Part shown: positions 13,001 through 24,282 of the stretch, piece by piece
How the letters are laid out: each line of letters opens with the position of its first letter
Position numbering within the stretch: position 1 is the stretch's first letter
Assembly: GCA_012295275.1 (NCBI GenBank)
Contig: CM022665.1
Location: 35,732,022-35,792,021, forward strand
Origin: Chrysomallon squamiferum
Taxonomy: Eukaryota; Mollusca; Gastropoda; Neomphalida; Peltospiridae
DNA: 60,000 nucleotides
Direction of reading: 5' to 3'
Program-made: the position numbers and the translations under genes
The notes under the pieces: model-generated
Database searches by the model: none
What the model was told of the DNA's origin: nothing
The model's input: only the letters and a program-made list of their open reading frames with translations

Positions 13001-13863
13001 CAACCCTTCAAAAAAAAAACCCCAGAACCTCCAACAACATAAGAATAATAATTTTTTTTTATTTAAAACTATTTGTTGTTTTTCTTTTTATGCATCTTGA
13101 TGAAAAGTTACCTGTAGTTTACTTTTCATTTATAATGGAGAGCTTATTTAAAAGAATCATTGCTAGTGATATTACATTTAAAAACATTAGCATTGTGTTC
13201 CGTTATTTTATACCATTTGCTGTTATGCTTATGAAAACAAAATAGTATTTTATTGTAATATGTTGGTTCACCAGTCATAGAAATGAAGTACTAATCAGCT
13301 GACTTTTGTGAAATATGTTTGAAAAAGCAAACAAATCATTTTTGTAAGATTTAGAGAGATAACAAGGAAACACATACATATTTGCCTTTAGGCAGACATT
13401 CATGTCTCTGGTGTGTGACAAGTCTTAAATTATTTTCATTTTAGTCTTTATTTGTTGTGATTTAAATGGATAACCTTATTAACATTTTATTTATTTCTGT
13501 ATGGTTGTTTTATTTGCTAATAACAATATTATATCTTTGAATGACAAATATGAATCCAGTTATTTTCCTTTCATTTTGTAATATTCATAGCAATGCAAAG
13601 TTTTATATTTAGTCTGTTATTATTTTTATTATTTTTATTGTTTTGTACATTTCTTGTTATATTTATTGTTAAACTTCTAATGCTTATTATCAAATGCTGA
13701 AGATTCATACTGCAGCAGATAACACTTTACCAATATAGTAACATAATATTTAAATAATAATTATAGTTTTAATTTATTTTTATTTAATAGCTGATGTCTG
13801 AAACTTTGTCCAAGTAATGTTACCTAGCTAGCAGGAGTTCTTGTGCTGAGGTTTGCATCGTTC
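10009..13863. other. Intergenic / upstream region of the RWD-RING gene
   Basis: AT-rich sequence holding a worn tandem array (10983-11455, listed separately) and simple repeats. A non-coding first exon of the downstream gene could lie here: an acceptor-like TTTATTTAATAG ends near 13790 and GCTAGCAG near 13833. No promoter can be pinned down. Confidence 0.4.
10983..11455. repeat. Degenerate tandem repeat, unit roughly 65-85 bp
   Basis: A block of the form TATAAATTCCT...GATCTGTTTAAAATAA recurs at about 10985, 11203, 11284, 11348 and 11412, with a weaker copy near 11145. Units have diverged by substitutions and small indels. Confidence 0.7.
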
Positions 13864-13869
13864 ATGACA

Positions 13870-13991
13870 ATGGCACAAAACCGTGATGACATCATTGAGG
13901 CTGAACTTACTCAAGTCCGACTTGAAGTGCCAAGTATAGACGGGTTTACACTTGATGCTGCAGTGCCTGTTCTCGTTAGAGCCATTTACAG
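13870..13991 (+). CDS. RWD-RING exon 1
   Basis: Encodes MAQNRDDIIEAELTQVRLEV and the first beta strands of RWD domain 1. Ends at the donor CAG|GTTAAC in phase 2. The open frame extends upstream past the ATG to about 13843, so a spliced upstream start cannot be excluded. Confidence 0.85.
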
Positions 13992-16900
13992 GTTAACATA
14001 TTTTTTTATTTTTTTATTTCTTTTTCACTGAATCAAATTTCAAATAATTTTGATATCATATCACATCACATTACATTACATATAATATGTATGATGTATG
14101 TGCACGAATGTCTGTTCAAATGGATTTATGTAATGTATGAATGTATGTGCATACATATATATGTAGGTATGTATGTATGTATGTATGTATGTGTGTTTGT
14201 GTTTATGTGTGTATGTGTATGTATATATATTTTGTACCCATTTTTTAAATCATGTATCATCTTATGTAACCTTACATTGTTTGGGGTTTTTTTTCTTCAG
14301 GAGAACAGAACACAAACAGCTGACTGTTCACTTTCAGTTTCCAGATGGCTACCCCAGTGAGCCAATCATCATGGAGTTTAAAAGTAAAACTCTCTCTGAC
14401 AAACTGCTGGATGGTCTTTTGAAAGTCTGTGATGAAGAAGCTAAGAAGAATATAGGACATAGACAGGTAAAACTTTAGCACTGTTTGCTTGTTGCAGTAA
14501 CTTTTAAAACAATTTCTATCACTGTTACTGTTATGTCTTCTAAACAGTCTTTTACCCATGTCAATATTTTTTTAATGTTATTATTTTTTTTTACCTAGCA
14601 TTAAAAAATATATTTTGTTCATTAATCAAATACAACTAATGAATAATTTTCAACTTTATATCTAAAATATGCATGTATTTCAGAAACATTTTTATATAAT
14701 TTTTTCTGATGTTAGTAAATTTCAGTTTCAATTTCAGTATTTCAGTAAATTTCAGATTTTGTTATTTCTTAATAATAATAATAAAAATACAAAAAATGTA
14801 GATTACAGAAATGACACAATGCACTCAAGCACATAGCTATGTGGTAAATATGTAATAATCAATCTTCACTTTTCTGAATCTGTTTGCAGATAATTGTTTT
14901 CTTCATTAGCATCACATCATCATTTTTCTATATTATTTAAATTTGTTTCAGGTGATTATCATGTTGAATTTCATTAAGAAGTTTATTGATGAAAACCCAC
15001 TGTGTGTATGTCACCCAGAAATCTCTTATATCAAACAGTCACTGATTTCTGCAGAAGACAAAGTGATACTGAAACAAAAAACATCACAGATCATCATCAA
15101 AGTGTTTCAAGACAGTTACTTCATGTACCTGCGTATTACTATACCAGAAGATTACCCACTGGCTCAAGTGCAGTAAGTTTTAATGCGTGTGTGTGTGTGT
15201 GCATGTGCATACTTGTGACTGTTTGAACCTTAATGACAACACAACTGAATGCAAAGTCTTAGTTTAGATTATTTTGATGAGAAAAAAAAGAGTTAATAAC
15301 AGATTCAATGAGTATTTAAGTTTTTAAGTAATAAAAATGATACAGTGAAATTTATTTAAGTAATTATTATCTTTTGTATTTTGTTTTTACAGAATTGAGA
15401 TTACTGATACAAATTTTCCTATTTTGTTGAGAACCAACTTTCAGGCTCAAGCAGTAGAAATTGCAAGACAGTGTACTCAGCCGCCACTGAAGAAAAATCC
15501 AAAGTAGGTTTTTATTCAGTCAGGGGAGGTAATCACAATATTATATTTGGTCATAAGTGGCACTCTCACTATGTTGACAGATTGAACGAATGAAGTGAGT
15601 AGAAGAAAACTGATTAAACCATAATTATAAAGGTACCATCATAAATGTAGAAATGAAAGGTAACTGAAATTATTATTATTGTGGCATCTTGTGATAAAAA
15701 TAAAATTATATATTTTATAGTGATTTTTTTTATTTTCATGTATTAATTTGTGAATCTGATCATATCTTCATAAAAATGAAATATCTATGTATATTTTTTG
15801 TTTCCTTCAGAAATTTGACCAGTTTCACTGAATACAACAGTAAAATTAATTTAAAAAAACCTAAAGCAACAAAAACAATTAAGTAACCTAAACAAAACAA
15901 AGTATACCTATGTTTTTCACTTTCATGTTTTTATCAGTTAAAAGCATTGTGCTTTATAAAAAATACATATAAATTGAAATAAATAATACTTCTTCTCAAT
16001 TTTATTATAGGGTCATTCCGTGTCAAATCACCCAAAAAAAAAAGAAATTTAAACCCGACCGTCTCAGATTTTTATGAAACTTGGTATACTTGTTGACTGG
16101 GATCTCACAGCACCAAATCTGAAATTTTAGCTCAATCAGACCAGTGGTGTGGGAGATACGGCCCACCGAATTTTGAGATTTTTGCCAAAAATGGGTGTGA
16201 CCACCAACCTTAGAACCCTCATATCTCAGGAACTACTGGGCCAATCTTCATAAAATTGGTATTGTTAGAAAGGCAAAATGACAAGGATACCAAATCTGCC
16301 ATTTTTGTTTAGTTTGGAAAATATTGGAGTACCTTGACCTTTTGACCTTTGCTATGACCTTGAAATTGACCGTGTGGATCACGTGATCTTGAGATGACCT
16401 TTATTGAAATTTAATCTCCCACATGTTAACTAAAACATATAAAAGTTTCCTGGGTGTAATATTTTTTGTTTAGCCACAATATAGATTTAAAAAATGCACA
16501 TACATGAAAATAACACCTTTTCAGCCATTAACATCTAATTAACTAAAACCTGAATGATCAATTCTGGATGCTAGGAATCACCATTTCTCTTGATCATCGA
16601 GTAAGACATTGTAGGCCTACATGTATGCATAAAGTTCACATATAAAAGTTTCCTGGGTATAATATTTTTTGTTTAGCCATAATAGAGATTTAAATAAATG
16701 CATACCTGCATGGATGATTGATACAATGCATTACAATGTACATTTTCTCTGAGACTAAAAACTCATCTTTGGAGTTAAAACCCACCTGACATGTCTGAAG
16801 GAATGCCTGAAGGATATGAAAAGATGCCAAATGGCATGACATGTTCTACACAATCAGGCTGAAAGGGTTAACAGGAAGTGATGCTTCAGGCAGGTCAGGA

Positions 16901-19900
16901 ACTCCTTTAGATTGCCTGGTGCAATCCCCATTGAGCACATGGCAATTAGAAGTTTAAGACAAAGAAGTTTCTTCATCTGCATTTCTTTGACAATCTGAAG
17001 CTTTTTAAGTTGGACACAGTGTCAGATGTTGATATATAAACAATATTTTTATTTCATAAAACCTATTAAGTAATTTTATCATGTCATGTGGGCCTTGCCA
17101 TTGGTTTTGAACAAGGTTTCAGTCAACAACTTTACAACCCAGTCTGAAATCAGACGTCATCAAGTGATGTACTGCATAATGTATTTGTACACCCAGTCTT
17201 CGGCACAGAGTATGAACAAGGTCTACTTCACCTTAATAAACTGTGATTTATACTTGAGAAGATTGACATAAATGCCCAAGACTTGTGGGCCTTTGGCAAT
17301 AACACATGTACTCTGCTGCCATTTTATGACCTGCTTAACTTTACTGAAAGGGTTTCAGGATTTGATTTAATATTTAGGAAAGCACTGACTTTGTTCTATT
17401 GAATTGAAGGTGCAGGCCAATACTGAAAATCCTTATTTCTTCCAGGGCTAACTGCAGCTTTAACTCTCCTGAAAATGTGTGTTATCAACACCATCATATC
17501 AAAAAGGAGTTGTTGCGAAGTGTATGGAAAACTGAGGAAGTCGAACTCCTCACTCTTTGAAGTGGGATCGAAACACGGGACATCAAGAGTATCATGAACA
17601 AGAACTTTTCATCAAATTTTCAACATTGCAGAAAAACTGTTGTGATCCCCTTAATCGCCACCCTGAGCAAGCACGCACTAGATCTTTAAGAATTGTTAGC
17701 ATGGGCACTTACAAATGCTTAGTAAATCCTCCAAAGACACTAGTGCCAGGAGACAAGTTGTGATGTGACTGTCTGATTACCCTTCAGAAATCAAAGGTCC
17801 TGCAGAAGATGGCTTTAGTATGGGTGGTATTACAATGGGAGAATTTGGTGATAACTTGCCAGACAAACCGCTGGTTGTTGTTTCCCCAGAAAAGGAGTTT
17901 GATTTGAATTCTATTCTGTCGAGTTTAGGTGAAACTCCTGTCAAACTTCATTCTCTAGCACATTCCAGTAAATGAATGAAAGGACAGAAAAAAACTAGCA
18001 TCAGCTACAGTAACATTAAAATGACATCTTAATGTCTGAATCCTACCCAGAGCGTGTGCAAATCTTGATTTTGTCACCCTTTACCATTGAAAGGACAATG
18101 AATTGAAGGAGGAAATAATCCAAGTTTATGAAAGTGATGAGAACAGTAGAATGTGTCTGGGAATGAAGGATACAGTGAGCATTTGAAACAAACATAGTGA
18201 GAAGGTTAAGCATCAGAAACACCTAGTTCTCTCAAATTTATGTGAACTTTATGCATACATGTAGGCCTACAATGTCTTACTTGATGATCAAGAAAGAAGG
18301 TGATCCCTAGCATCCAGAATTGATCATTCAGGTTTTAGTTAATCAGATGTTAATGGCTGAAAAGGTGTTATTTTCATGTATGTGCATTTTTTAAATCTAT
18401 ATTGTGGCTAAACAAAAAATATTACACCCAGGAAACTTTTATATGTTTTAGTTAACATGTGGGAGATTAAATTTCAATAAAGGTCATCTCAAGATCACGT
18501 GATCCACACGGTCAATTTCAAGGTCATAGCAAAGGTCAAAAGGTCAAGGTACTCCAATATTTTCCAAACTAAACAAAAATGGCAGATTTGGTATCCTTGT
18601 CATTTTGCCTTTCTAACAATACCAATTTTATGAAGATTGGCCCAGTAGTTCCTGAGATATGAGGGTTCTAAGGTTGGTGGTCACACCCATTTTTGGCAAA
18701 AATCTCAAAATTCGGTGGGCCGTATCTCCCACACCACTGGTCTGATTGAGCTAAAATTTCAGATTTGGTGCTGTGGGATCCCAGTCAACAAGTATACCAA
18801 GTTTCATAAAAATCTGAGACGGTCGGGTTTAAACCATTGGGTGATTTGACACGGAATGACCCTATAGCTTAATTAAATATGCTTGGTATATTGCTCTACA
18901 AAATCAAACATAACATAATATTAACAACATTTTTCTTTTATTCAGAGCACCTCCTTTTGTGCCGAAACCGTCGTTACGTCCTGTCTGTGATTACCTGATC
19001 ACTGTGTGTGTCAAGAGATACCCCAAAGAGATCTGTCCTATCTGTAAAGAAAAGGTGCTTTTAGCCGATCCAAAGGTAAATAAATCTTATTAAAACTGTC
19101 CAGAGGTTTGTGTTAATACACACTAACCATTACAATGATATCAAAATGGTTTTAAAAGTTTTAAATATTTATAAGTCTATATATATATATAAAAAAAAAA
19201 AAAAATTTACATTCTGGTAATTATAAGAAGTCTGCTGACCAGAATTATTAATATTTACAATAAAAATATTTTTAATAATCTTTATAATTTCTAAAAAAAA
19301 AATAAAAAAAATAATTGTCTTGCTTAGCTTAATAGATAGGCTGAACATACAAATTAAAATGAAAAAAATATATATTCTGCTTGTATAACAATATAAATTA
19401 TTATTAAAAAGATTAATAATGCATGTATTATATTTTTACTTAGTGGCATTTTCTTATTTGGAACTATAATATATTTTCAAATTATCTTGTGTATTAATCA
19501 AGATTTTGTCATTTCTTTTCAGTTACTGGATAATGATCCAAAACGAGGCATAGAACGTGTTTACTGTGGACATCTCTTCCACAATGAGTGTTTGGATGTT
19601 CACATGAAAACACCACCCTTTACAGGTAAAGCTTTGTTTTCTTTGTCTATTTATTTAACTTTGGTTTTACTTATGTTTTTATTTTTTTATTTCATATAGG
19701 TAAACTTTTATTTTCTTTTTTTATTTAAATTTTATTTCATATGAAAAAAACACCCTTTACAGTTAAATCTTTATCTTCTTTATCTGTTTATTTTATTTAT
19801 GATATTACTTACTTTTAGAAAAAATGTATTATTATTATTTTTTATTTTTTTATTATTTCATACAGATAAACCTTTATTTTCTTTAAATTTTATTTCATAT

Positions 19901-20714
19901 GAAAATACCATCCTTTATAGTTAAATCTTTATTTTCATTAACTAAGTATTTAATCTATTTCATATGAAAATATACCCTTTTTCAGGTAAACCATCCTTTT
20001 CATTATCTATTTCATTTATGTTGTTTTGTTTTTATTTTATAGTACAGTTTTACATCTAAACTTCTTTATTATTTATTTATTTATATCCAGATTTATGGTT
20101 TCTGATGGAACTGAATATAGAAAACATACACATATATTTTAATTCCAACCTTTTTTATTTTGTTATGTTATTGTCACCTAGTAATTTCACTGCCCTCAAA
20201 TAATGAAATATTTGAGTAGTATAACAAGGGGGATAACTAAGTAGGTCAAAGCAGCTGTGTTTTCATGTTTACCAGTTTAAAGATGTTTTTTATTTTTTTA
20301 TTTTTTTGTATCTTTTGTATATGCTTTTTGTATATTTTGAAATTAATTTTAAAATAATTATTGATTTTTTTATTTATTTTTTTATTTGTTTATTTATTTA
20401 TTTTTATTATATTTTTAATTATTAAATTGTTATTATTTTTTGGTAGTTTTATTTAATTTACTTTTAAATTTTTATTTTTTTATTTTTTTATTTTTTTTTA
20501 TAAACAATTACTACTAAATTTATGTTATTTATTTTTAACATTATTTAAAAGTGAAGTCTGCATCATGTTTTCAGGAGGTAAGAAATGTCCAGGTTGTGGT
20601 CAGCGGATATTTCATGATAAGTGGAAAATTCCACCTGAGCTGGCAGAAACACGCTGGGCTCACAAACAAGCTCGACAAAGAGAACTGGAAGAAGTTGTTG
20701 ATTTTCTTTCATAG
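13870..20714 (+). CDS. RWD-RING protein with probable second RWD-like domain, probable E3 ubiquitin ligase (7 exons, 330 aa)
   Basis: Seven plus-strand exons join with matching phases: 13870-13991, 14301-14466, 14952-15172, 15393-15503, 18946-19075, 19523-19625 and 20575-20714 (TAG), 993 nt in all. Residues about 6-110 form an RWD domain with the GYPSEP hallmark (57-62) and the typical LLDGLLKVCDEEA helix. Residues about 117-207 look like a second RWD/UBC-like domain (EDYPLAQVQIEI). Residues 237-292 form a RING with C237, C240, C265, H267, H270, C273, C289 and C292, a C3H2C3 pattern with a long first loop. RING proteins with RWD domains (RNF25, RNF14, FANCL) are ubiquitin E3 ligases, so an E3 role is inferred. 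The RING differs from the C4HC3 type of FANCL, and I recognise no vertebrate gene symbol. The ATG at 13870 has A at -3 and G at +4; an in-frame ATG two codons upstream (13864) has a poorer context. Confidence 0.88.
14166..14192. repeat. (GTAT)n microsatellite in intron 1
   Basis: Uninterrupted tetranucleotide run flanked by TG/TA-rich sequence. Confidence 0.9.
14301..14466 (+). CDS. RWD-RING exon 2 (core of RWD domain 1)
   Basis: Preceded by a strong polypyrimidine tract ending TTCTTCAG and followed by CAG|GTAAAA. Encodes HFQFPDGYPSEPIIMEF and the helix that follows, the most diagnostic RWD part. Confidence 0.92.
14952..15172 (+). CDS. RWD-RING exon 3
   Basis: Acceptor TTTGTTTCAG, donor CA|GTAAGT. 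Encodes the last helix of RWD 1 (IIMLNFIKKFIDENP), then the first half of the second RWD-like domain, including DSYFMYLRITIPEDYP. Confidence 0.92.
15393..15503 (+). CDS. RWD-RING exon 4
   Basis: Acceptor TTTGTTTTTACAG, donor AA|GTAGGT. Encodes IEITDTNFPILLRTNFQAQA and onward, ending the second RWD-like domain. Without splicing, the frame meets TAG immediately after the donor. Confidence 0.9.
15504..16005 (+). other. RWD-RING intron 4, part upstream of the transposon
   Basis: AT-rich intron sequence. Around 15780-15890 is a stretch after a possible acceptor (TTCCTTCAG at about 15810) that reads NLTSFTEYNSKIN and then Lys-rich codons to a stop. It might be an alternative short 3' exon, but support is weak. 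Confidence 0.4.
16010..16641 (+). repeat. Left terminal inverted repeat of the transposon
   Basis: Pairs with 18240-18862. Differs mainly by an A-run insertion near 16035. Confidence 0.9.
17557..17975 (+). pseudogene. Broken transposon ORF with Cys motif
   Basis: Two adjacent open stretches lie in different frames. The first, 17557-17763, contains CCDPLNRHPEQARTRSLRIV and then VPGDKL before a stop. The second, 17787-17975, contains GPAEDGFSMGGITMGEFGDN and SPEKEFDLNSILSSLGETPV before TGA. The codon texture is protein-like, and the Cys-Cys-Asp-Pro motif followed by a PG-K motif recalls uncharacterised transposon-borne proteins of invertebrates, a weak recollection. A frameshift or a small spliced intron would be needed to join them. 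An earlier open stretch at 17086-17271 may belong to the same gene. Confidence 0.45.
18240..18862 (-). repeat. Right terminal inverted repeat of the transposon
   Basis: Near-exact reverse complement of the left arm. Ends 83 bp before exon 5. Confidence 0.9.
18946..19075 (+). CDS. RWD-RING exon 5 (start of RING)
   Basis: Acceptor TTTTATTCAG, donor AAG|GTAAAT. Encodes the linker APPFVPKPSLRPVCDYL and the first RING pair EICPICKEK (C237, C240). The exon begins 83 bp after the right end of the intron-4 transposon. Confidence 0.92.
19523..19625 (+). CDS. RWD-RING exon 6 (RING middle)
   Basis: Acceptor ATTTCTTTTCAG, donor ACAG|GTAAAG. Encodes VYCGHLFHNECLDVH, with C265, H267, H270 and C273. The 3' end of this exon and its donor are reproduced several times in the following intron. 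Confidence 0.92.
19600..20016 (+). repeat. Tandem copies of the exon-6/donor junction in intron 6
   Basis: The exon-6 end and donor (ATGAAAACACCACCCTTTACAG|GTAAA, then a CTTTGTTTTCTTT-like tract) recur in worn form: partial copies at about 19690-19725 and 19853-19890, and fuller copies at 19735-19785, 19892-19945 and 19957-20015. Good donor-like CAG|GTAAAC or TAG|GTAAAC sites remain at 19986 and 19700; other copies have lost the GT context. Confidence 0.75.
20016..20574 (+). other. Rest of RWD-RING intron 6
   Basis: Extremely T-rich sequence made of TTTAT/TTTTTAT motifs (20280-20520). No gene seen. Confidence 0.6.
20575..20714 (+). CDS. RWD-RING exon 7 (RING end and stop)
   Basis: Acceptor ATGTTTTCAG; G from exon 6 plus GA completes Gly285. 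Encodes GGKKCPGCGQRIFHDKWKIP (last RING pair C289/C292), then a helical Lys/Arg/Glu-rich tail ending DFLS and TAG at 20712-20714. Possible poly(A) signals AATAAA follow at 21043 and 21154. Confidence 0.92.
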
Positions 20715-23700
20715 TACCCTGTTACTGATGTTTAAAAATATCATTATTTGTTTAAAAATAATGATGTTTATTTTTTTTTAAAGATATTATTTGTATATTA
20801 CTTATTATTTTTAAAATCTGAGCCATGAATTAATTTTGATACTTAATATGTTGTTTTACTTTCATCTTATTGATTGTTAAAACTTTTTTAAACAAAAAGA
20901 ATTTTCTTTTTAAAAATAAGAATATATAAAAAGGTATGCGATTAAATATTAATTATTGATAATTTTGATAATGTTCCTGTTGCTTCAGTAATTAGACATT
21001 TTTAAGTGCAGTCCTTAATATGTTTCCTTATGAACATTGGAATAAAAGGTTTTTAATTTTTATAAAATTACTGTTATTTATTTATTATTTCAGTTTGTTC
21101 AAGAGTATAACATAGCTTTTAAATGGAAAAAAAAAAAAAATGAAATGTCTGTAAATAAAAATGCATTGTAATGTTTTTGGATTGGTTGGTTCAGTTGTTC
21201 GCTGTTCAATTACTTGATTGCTTTCTTAAAGATGTTTATTTATATTTTTCCTTTAATTTTATTCTCTACAACACTGACTTAACATCTTGCATTTTTTTTA
21301 TGTCATTATCTTATTATTTTATTACTTTTTTTTGTCTTTTTGTTTATATATTATAAACATTTAAGATATTTATTTCAGGTATAAAGTATTTAAAAAATAC
21401 AAAGCAATCATGAAGGCTAAATAACAGCAGTGTGAGATTAAGAGAATAAAAAAACTAATTGGGGTGATTCTGTAAAGCAGTGTTTTGTGTGTGAGTTACT
21501 GGTACCTGGCTATCATAAAAAGTAGTCAGAACAAAACCTAGTTTGTTAGATGTTTCTGAGCCATAACTGTTGATAAAAAATTGAGTTTGTTAATTTGCTG
21601 CCATGTACAAATTATAAATTTAAAAAAAAAGGCATTTCCTCATCACAGGTCAAAATAATACGTTACGTTAATTAAATTTCTAGGAAACTATTATTATCAT
21701 CATTTTGTCATCATATATTTATTTATGTTTAATTTCTTCCTGTTTTCTTTATATGATTATAATAATATTTTAAATATTTGTTTACATATATGAATTTAAA
21801 AAATAATAATAACAAAATAGGAAAAGGATCTATATTCTTCTGTTTACTTTTTATATTGTTACTGATTTTACACTGTTTTCATTATTAATAGACCAAAAAA
21901 TAACAAATAGCAAAAATAATAAAATTGTATGTCTTTTACATGTAACTCTTAAAGCAAAAATTAAACACACACACACACATGAACACACGTACACGTGCAC
22001 ACATGCATGCACACACGCACACACACGCAAGAATGCACAGACACACCATATTTAATAAGTTGATTGAATCTTTTACATTTCAGGTAAAATGTTAATTATT
22101 AATTTGTAGCATTCAGAAATTAATAATTATCATTTTATTATTTTTTGTATATAGTAATGGAACATTTGAATTAATTTATTTGTTAGGGGAGAAGTTTGAA
22201 ACATCTGTGTTGTACTTTACATTGTTATGTTATATTTGTTATAAAAAGTGCTTTGATACTGTTACTGTTTCTTCATAGCCTAAATAAATTTTTTATTAAA
22301 ATGTTTTGAAAATAACAGAACAGGAAAATAATACTTTTTTCTTTCTTTATGTGTTTTTAATTATTGTATATTTTAATTAATTTTAATTCAAAAACATTTC
22401 TAAAACACTGCCTGTTTTCCTTTTAAATTAATTATTAACATAAGATATTAAATTTTGTGGTAATAAATTCAGTAAAGTCAGTTTAAAATGATACTCATCT
22501 GTCTTTTATTTAACAATGGTTGGTCTTTATATGTTATGGTAATGATGACCTGCTGCATTGTCAGCACAAAGCCTGACAGGACAGAGTTGAATTTCAAACT
22601 TTGTAAATGGTATAATTAGCAGTGAGGTGTTGTTACTTTAGAAACTCAGAAAACCTCCGATTACACTAATGACGTTTATTGATTTCTGCCATCTTCTTTT
22701 GAAAATGACTTCTTTGTTATCAACATTCACAGTTCAACCAAGTCATCTTAATGAATTCTGAATAATAATAATAATAATGTTTAATGAGCATTGCTTGCTG
22801 AAAAGAACAAAGAAATTGCTGCCTTAATTATTTTTTTAAATTAAAAAAAAAAAACAGCCCTCCCACACACAGAGAAAAACACCTAGCCTAAATGTAAAAA
22901 TAAGTGAAGAATACAAAATAAAAACAAATCCTTATAAAACACACACACACACACACACACACACCGAAAAGCAAAAAACAAAACAAAAAATGGCAATAAA
23001 AAATTAATACTTTAAGAAATAAAGTCGACAGTTATTGAAAAAAGAATGAATTAAATCCAGTTTCAACCCCAAAACAAACATTTGTTTCAGTTATTTCATT
23101 CTGTTATAAAAACAAATAAAAATGTTATGTAAAAGATGAAACAGTTATTTGTTCTTTTAGGTTTTAGGTTATTGGTAGGTAAATCAAACAATAATTTAAA
23201 AAAAAAAAAAAAATTTTAACTTTAATACGTATATAAAAAATAATTTGTGATCATGAAGCTTCATATTTAATTTTTAAAATATTTCCTTATTTGGAATTAG
23301 AATGTTGTGGCTTCACATTATGTAAATTTACATAATTTATCTATGTTATTATTAAGAAAATATCGGTAAACATTAATGCTTACAATTAAGAAAGAAAAAA
23401 AAGAAAGAAATGATTAATGAAAGTAAAAAATTTTGTTTTCCTTCCATTTTAAACTGCTTCAGAATAAATCTAAATTGATGATATAAAAAAAAAATCCTTT
23501 ATATAGGAAGTTATGCTATTTGTTTCATAAATTATATGTTTCACTGCTAAAGTGTTATAGTAAATCTTTACTGCAAAATAATCCACTGTCCATGTTATCA
23601 GTTGTTAAATTGTATGGTCTTTATTGTTAGTGGAATTGGTTTTATTAACACTTCAGAAATTGTTAGGTGATATGATTATCAGTTCAAGATAATCACACGT

Positions 23701-24062
23701 ATGGGTCAGAATTGTATGGTAAAGAAATTGTGCTAGTAACTACTTTTCCGTATGTTAAAGTTGATGCTGGTTCACATGATAGTAGAATTATCACAAGTGT
23801 AATTCTCAAAGCTTTAATTGTCTGTGTAATTGGAATTTTTTTTTGTAAACAGTGTTTTAAATGTGAAAGAATATCTGAGTTGTTTTCTTTTAATCTGTGA
23901 AAATAAAAAAAAATATATTTTATGATTTGTTGTTTGAAAGTTTTTAATAATGCCTCACAATCTGTCTTCATTTCACTTATTTATTCATTTTGGGGATTAT
24001 TATACTTAAGTCTGTCATGTATATCATCTTATTTATTATGATTTACCAAATTACTGTTACAT

Positions 24063-24282
24063 CTCTCACTCAAGGGCAGTAACTCTAAATATATCAGTGA
24101 ACACCTTTCACACAAGGGTGGTAACTAAATATATCAGTGAACACCTCTCACACAAGGGTGATAACTCTAAATATATGAGTGAACACCTCTCACACAAGGG
24201 CGGTAACTCTAAATATATCAGTGAACACCTCTCACACAAGGGTGGTAACTCTAAATATATCAGTGAACACTTCTCACACAAG
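24063..24282. repeat. 42-bp minisatellite, about 5 copies
   Basis: Unit AAATATATCAGTGAACACCT followed by CTCACACAAGGGTGGTAACTCT. Unit starts at 24087, 24127, 24169, 24211 and 24253, so spacings are 40, 42, 42 and 42 bp; a partial copy precedes them. Copies differ by only a few bases. Confidence 0.95.

Larger units (their letters stand above)
16010..18862. mobile_element. DNA transposon with long (about 625 bp) terminal inverted repeats, decayed coding part
   Basis: The element begins GGGTCATTCCGTGTCAAATC and ends with the complement, flanked by TATA on both sides (16006-16009, 18863-18866), a 4-bp target duplication. The two arms (16010-16641 and 18240-18862) are near-identical complements over more than 600 bp, so insertion or homogenisation was fairly recent. 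A 65-bp stretch of the left arm (about 16434-16498) is repeated directly inside it at about 16637-16702. The 1.6-kb centre carries only broken open frames. The 4-bp duplication fits several superfamilies (for example Sola, Chapaev or Ginger-like), and I cannot assign one. It lies entirely in intron 4 of the RWD-RING gene. Confidence 0.92.

Noticed and set aside
13843-13869. Upstream extension of RWD-RING exon 1 starting at GTG
   Set aside because: The codon at 13843 is GTG, not ATG, and a eukaryotic start there is unlikely. ATG at 13870 (or 13864) is preferred.
13870-20714. FANCL identity for the RWD-RING gene
   Set aside because: FANCL has a C4HC3 RING and an N-terminal ELF domain. This protein has C3H2C3 and no ELF-like region.
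24063-24282. CRISPR-like reading of the 42-bp repeats
   Set aside because: Units are contiguous with no unique spacers, in eukaryotic DNA; this is a minisatellite.
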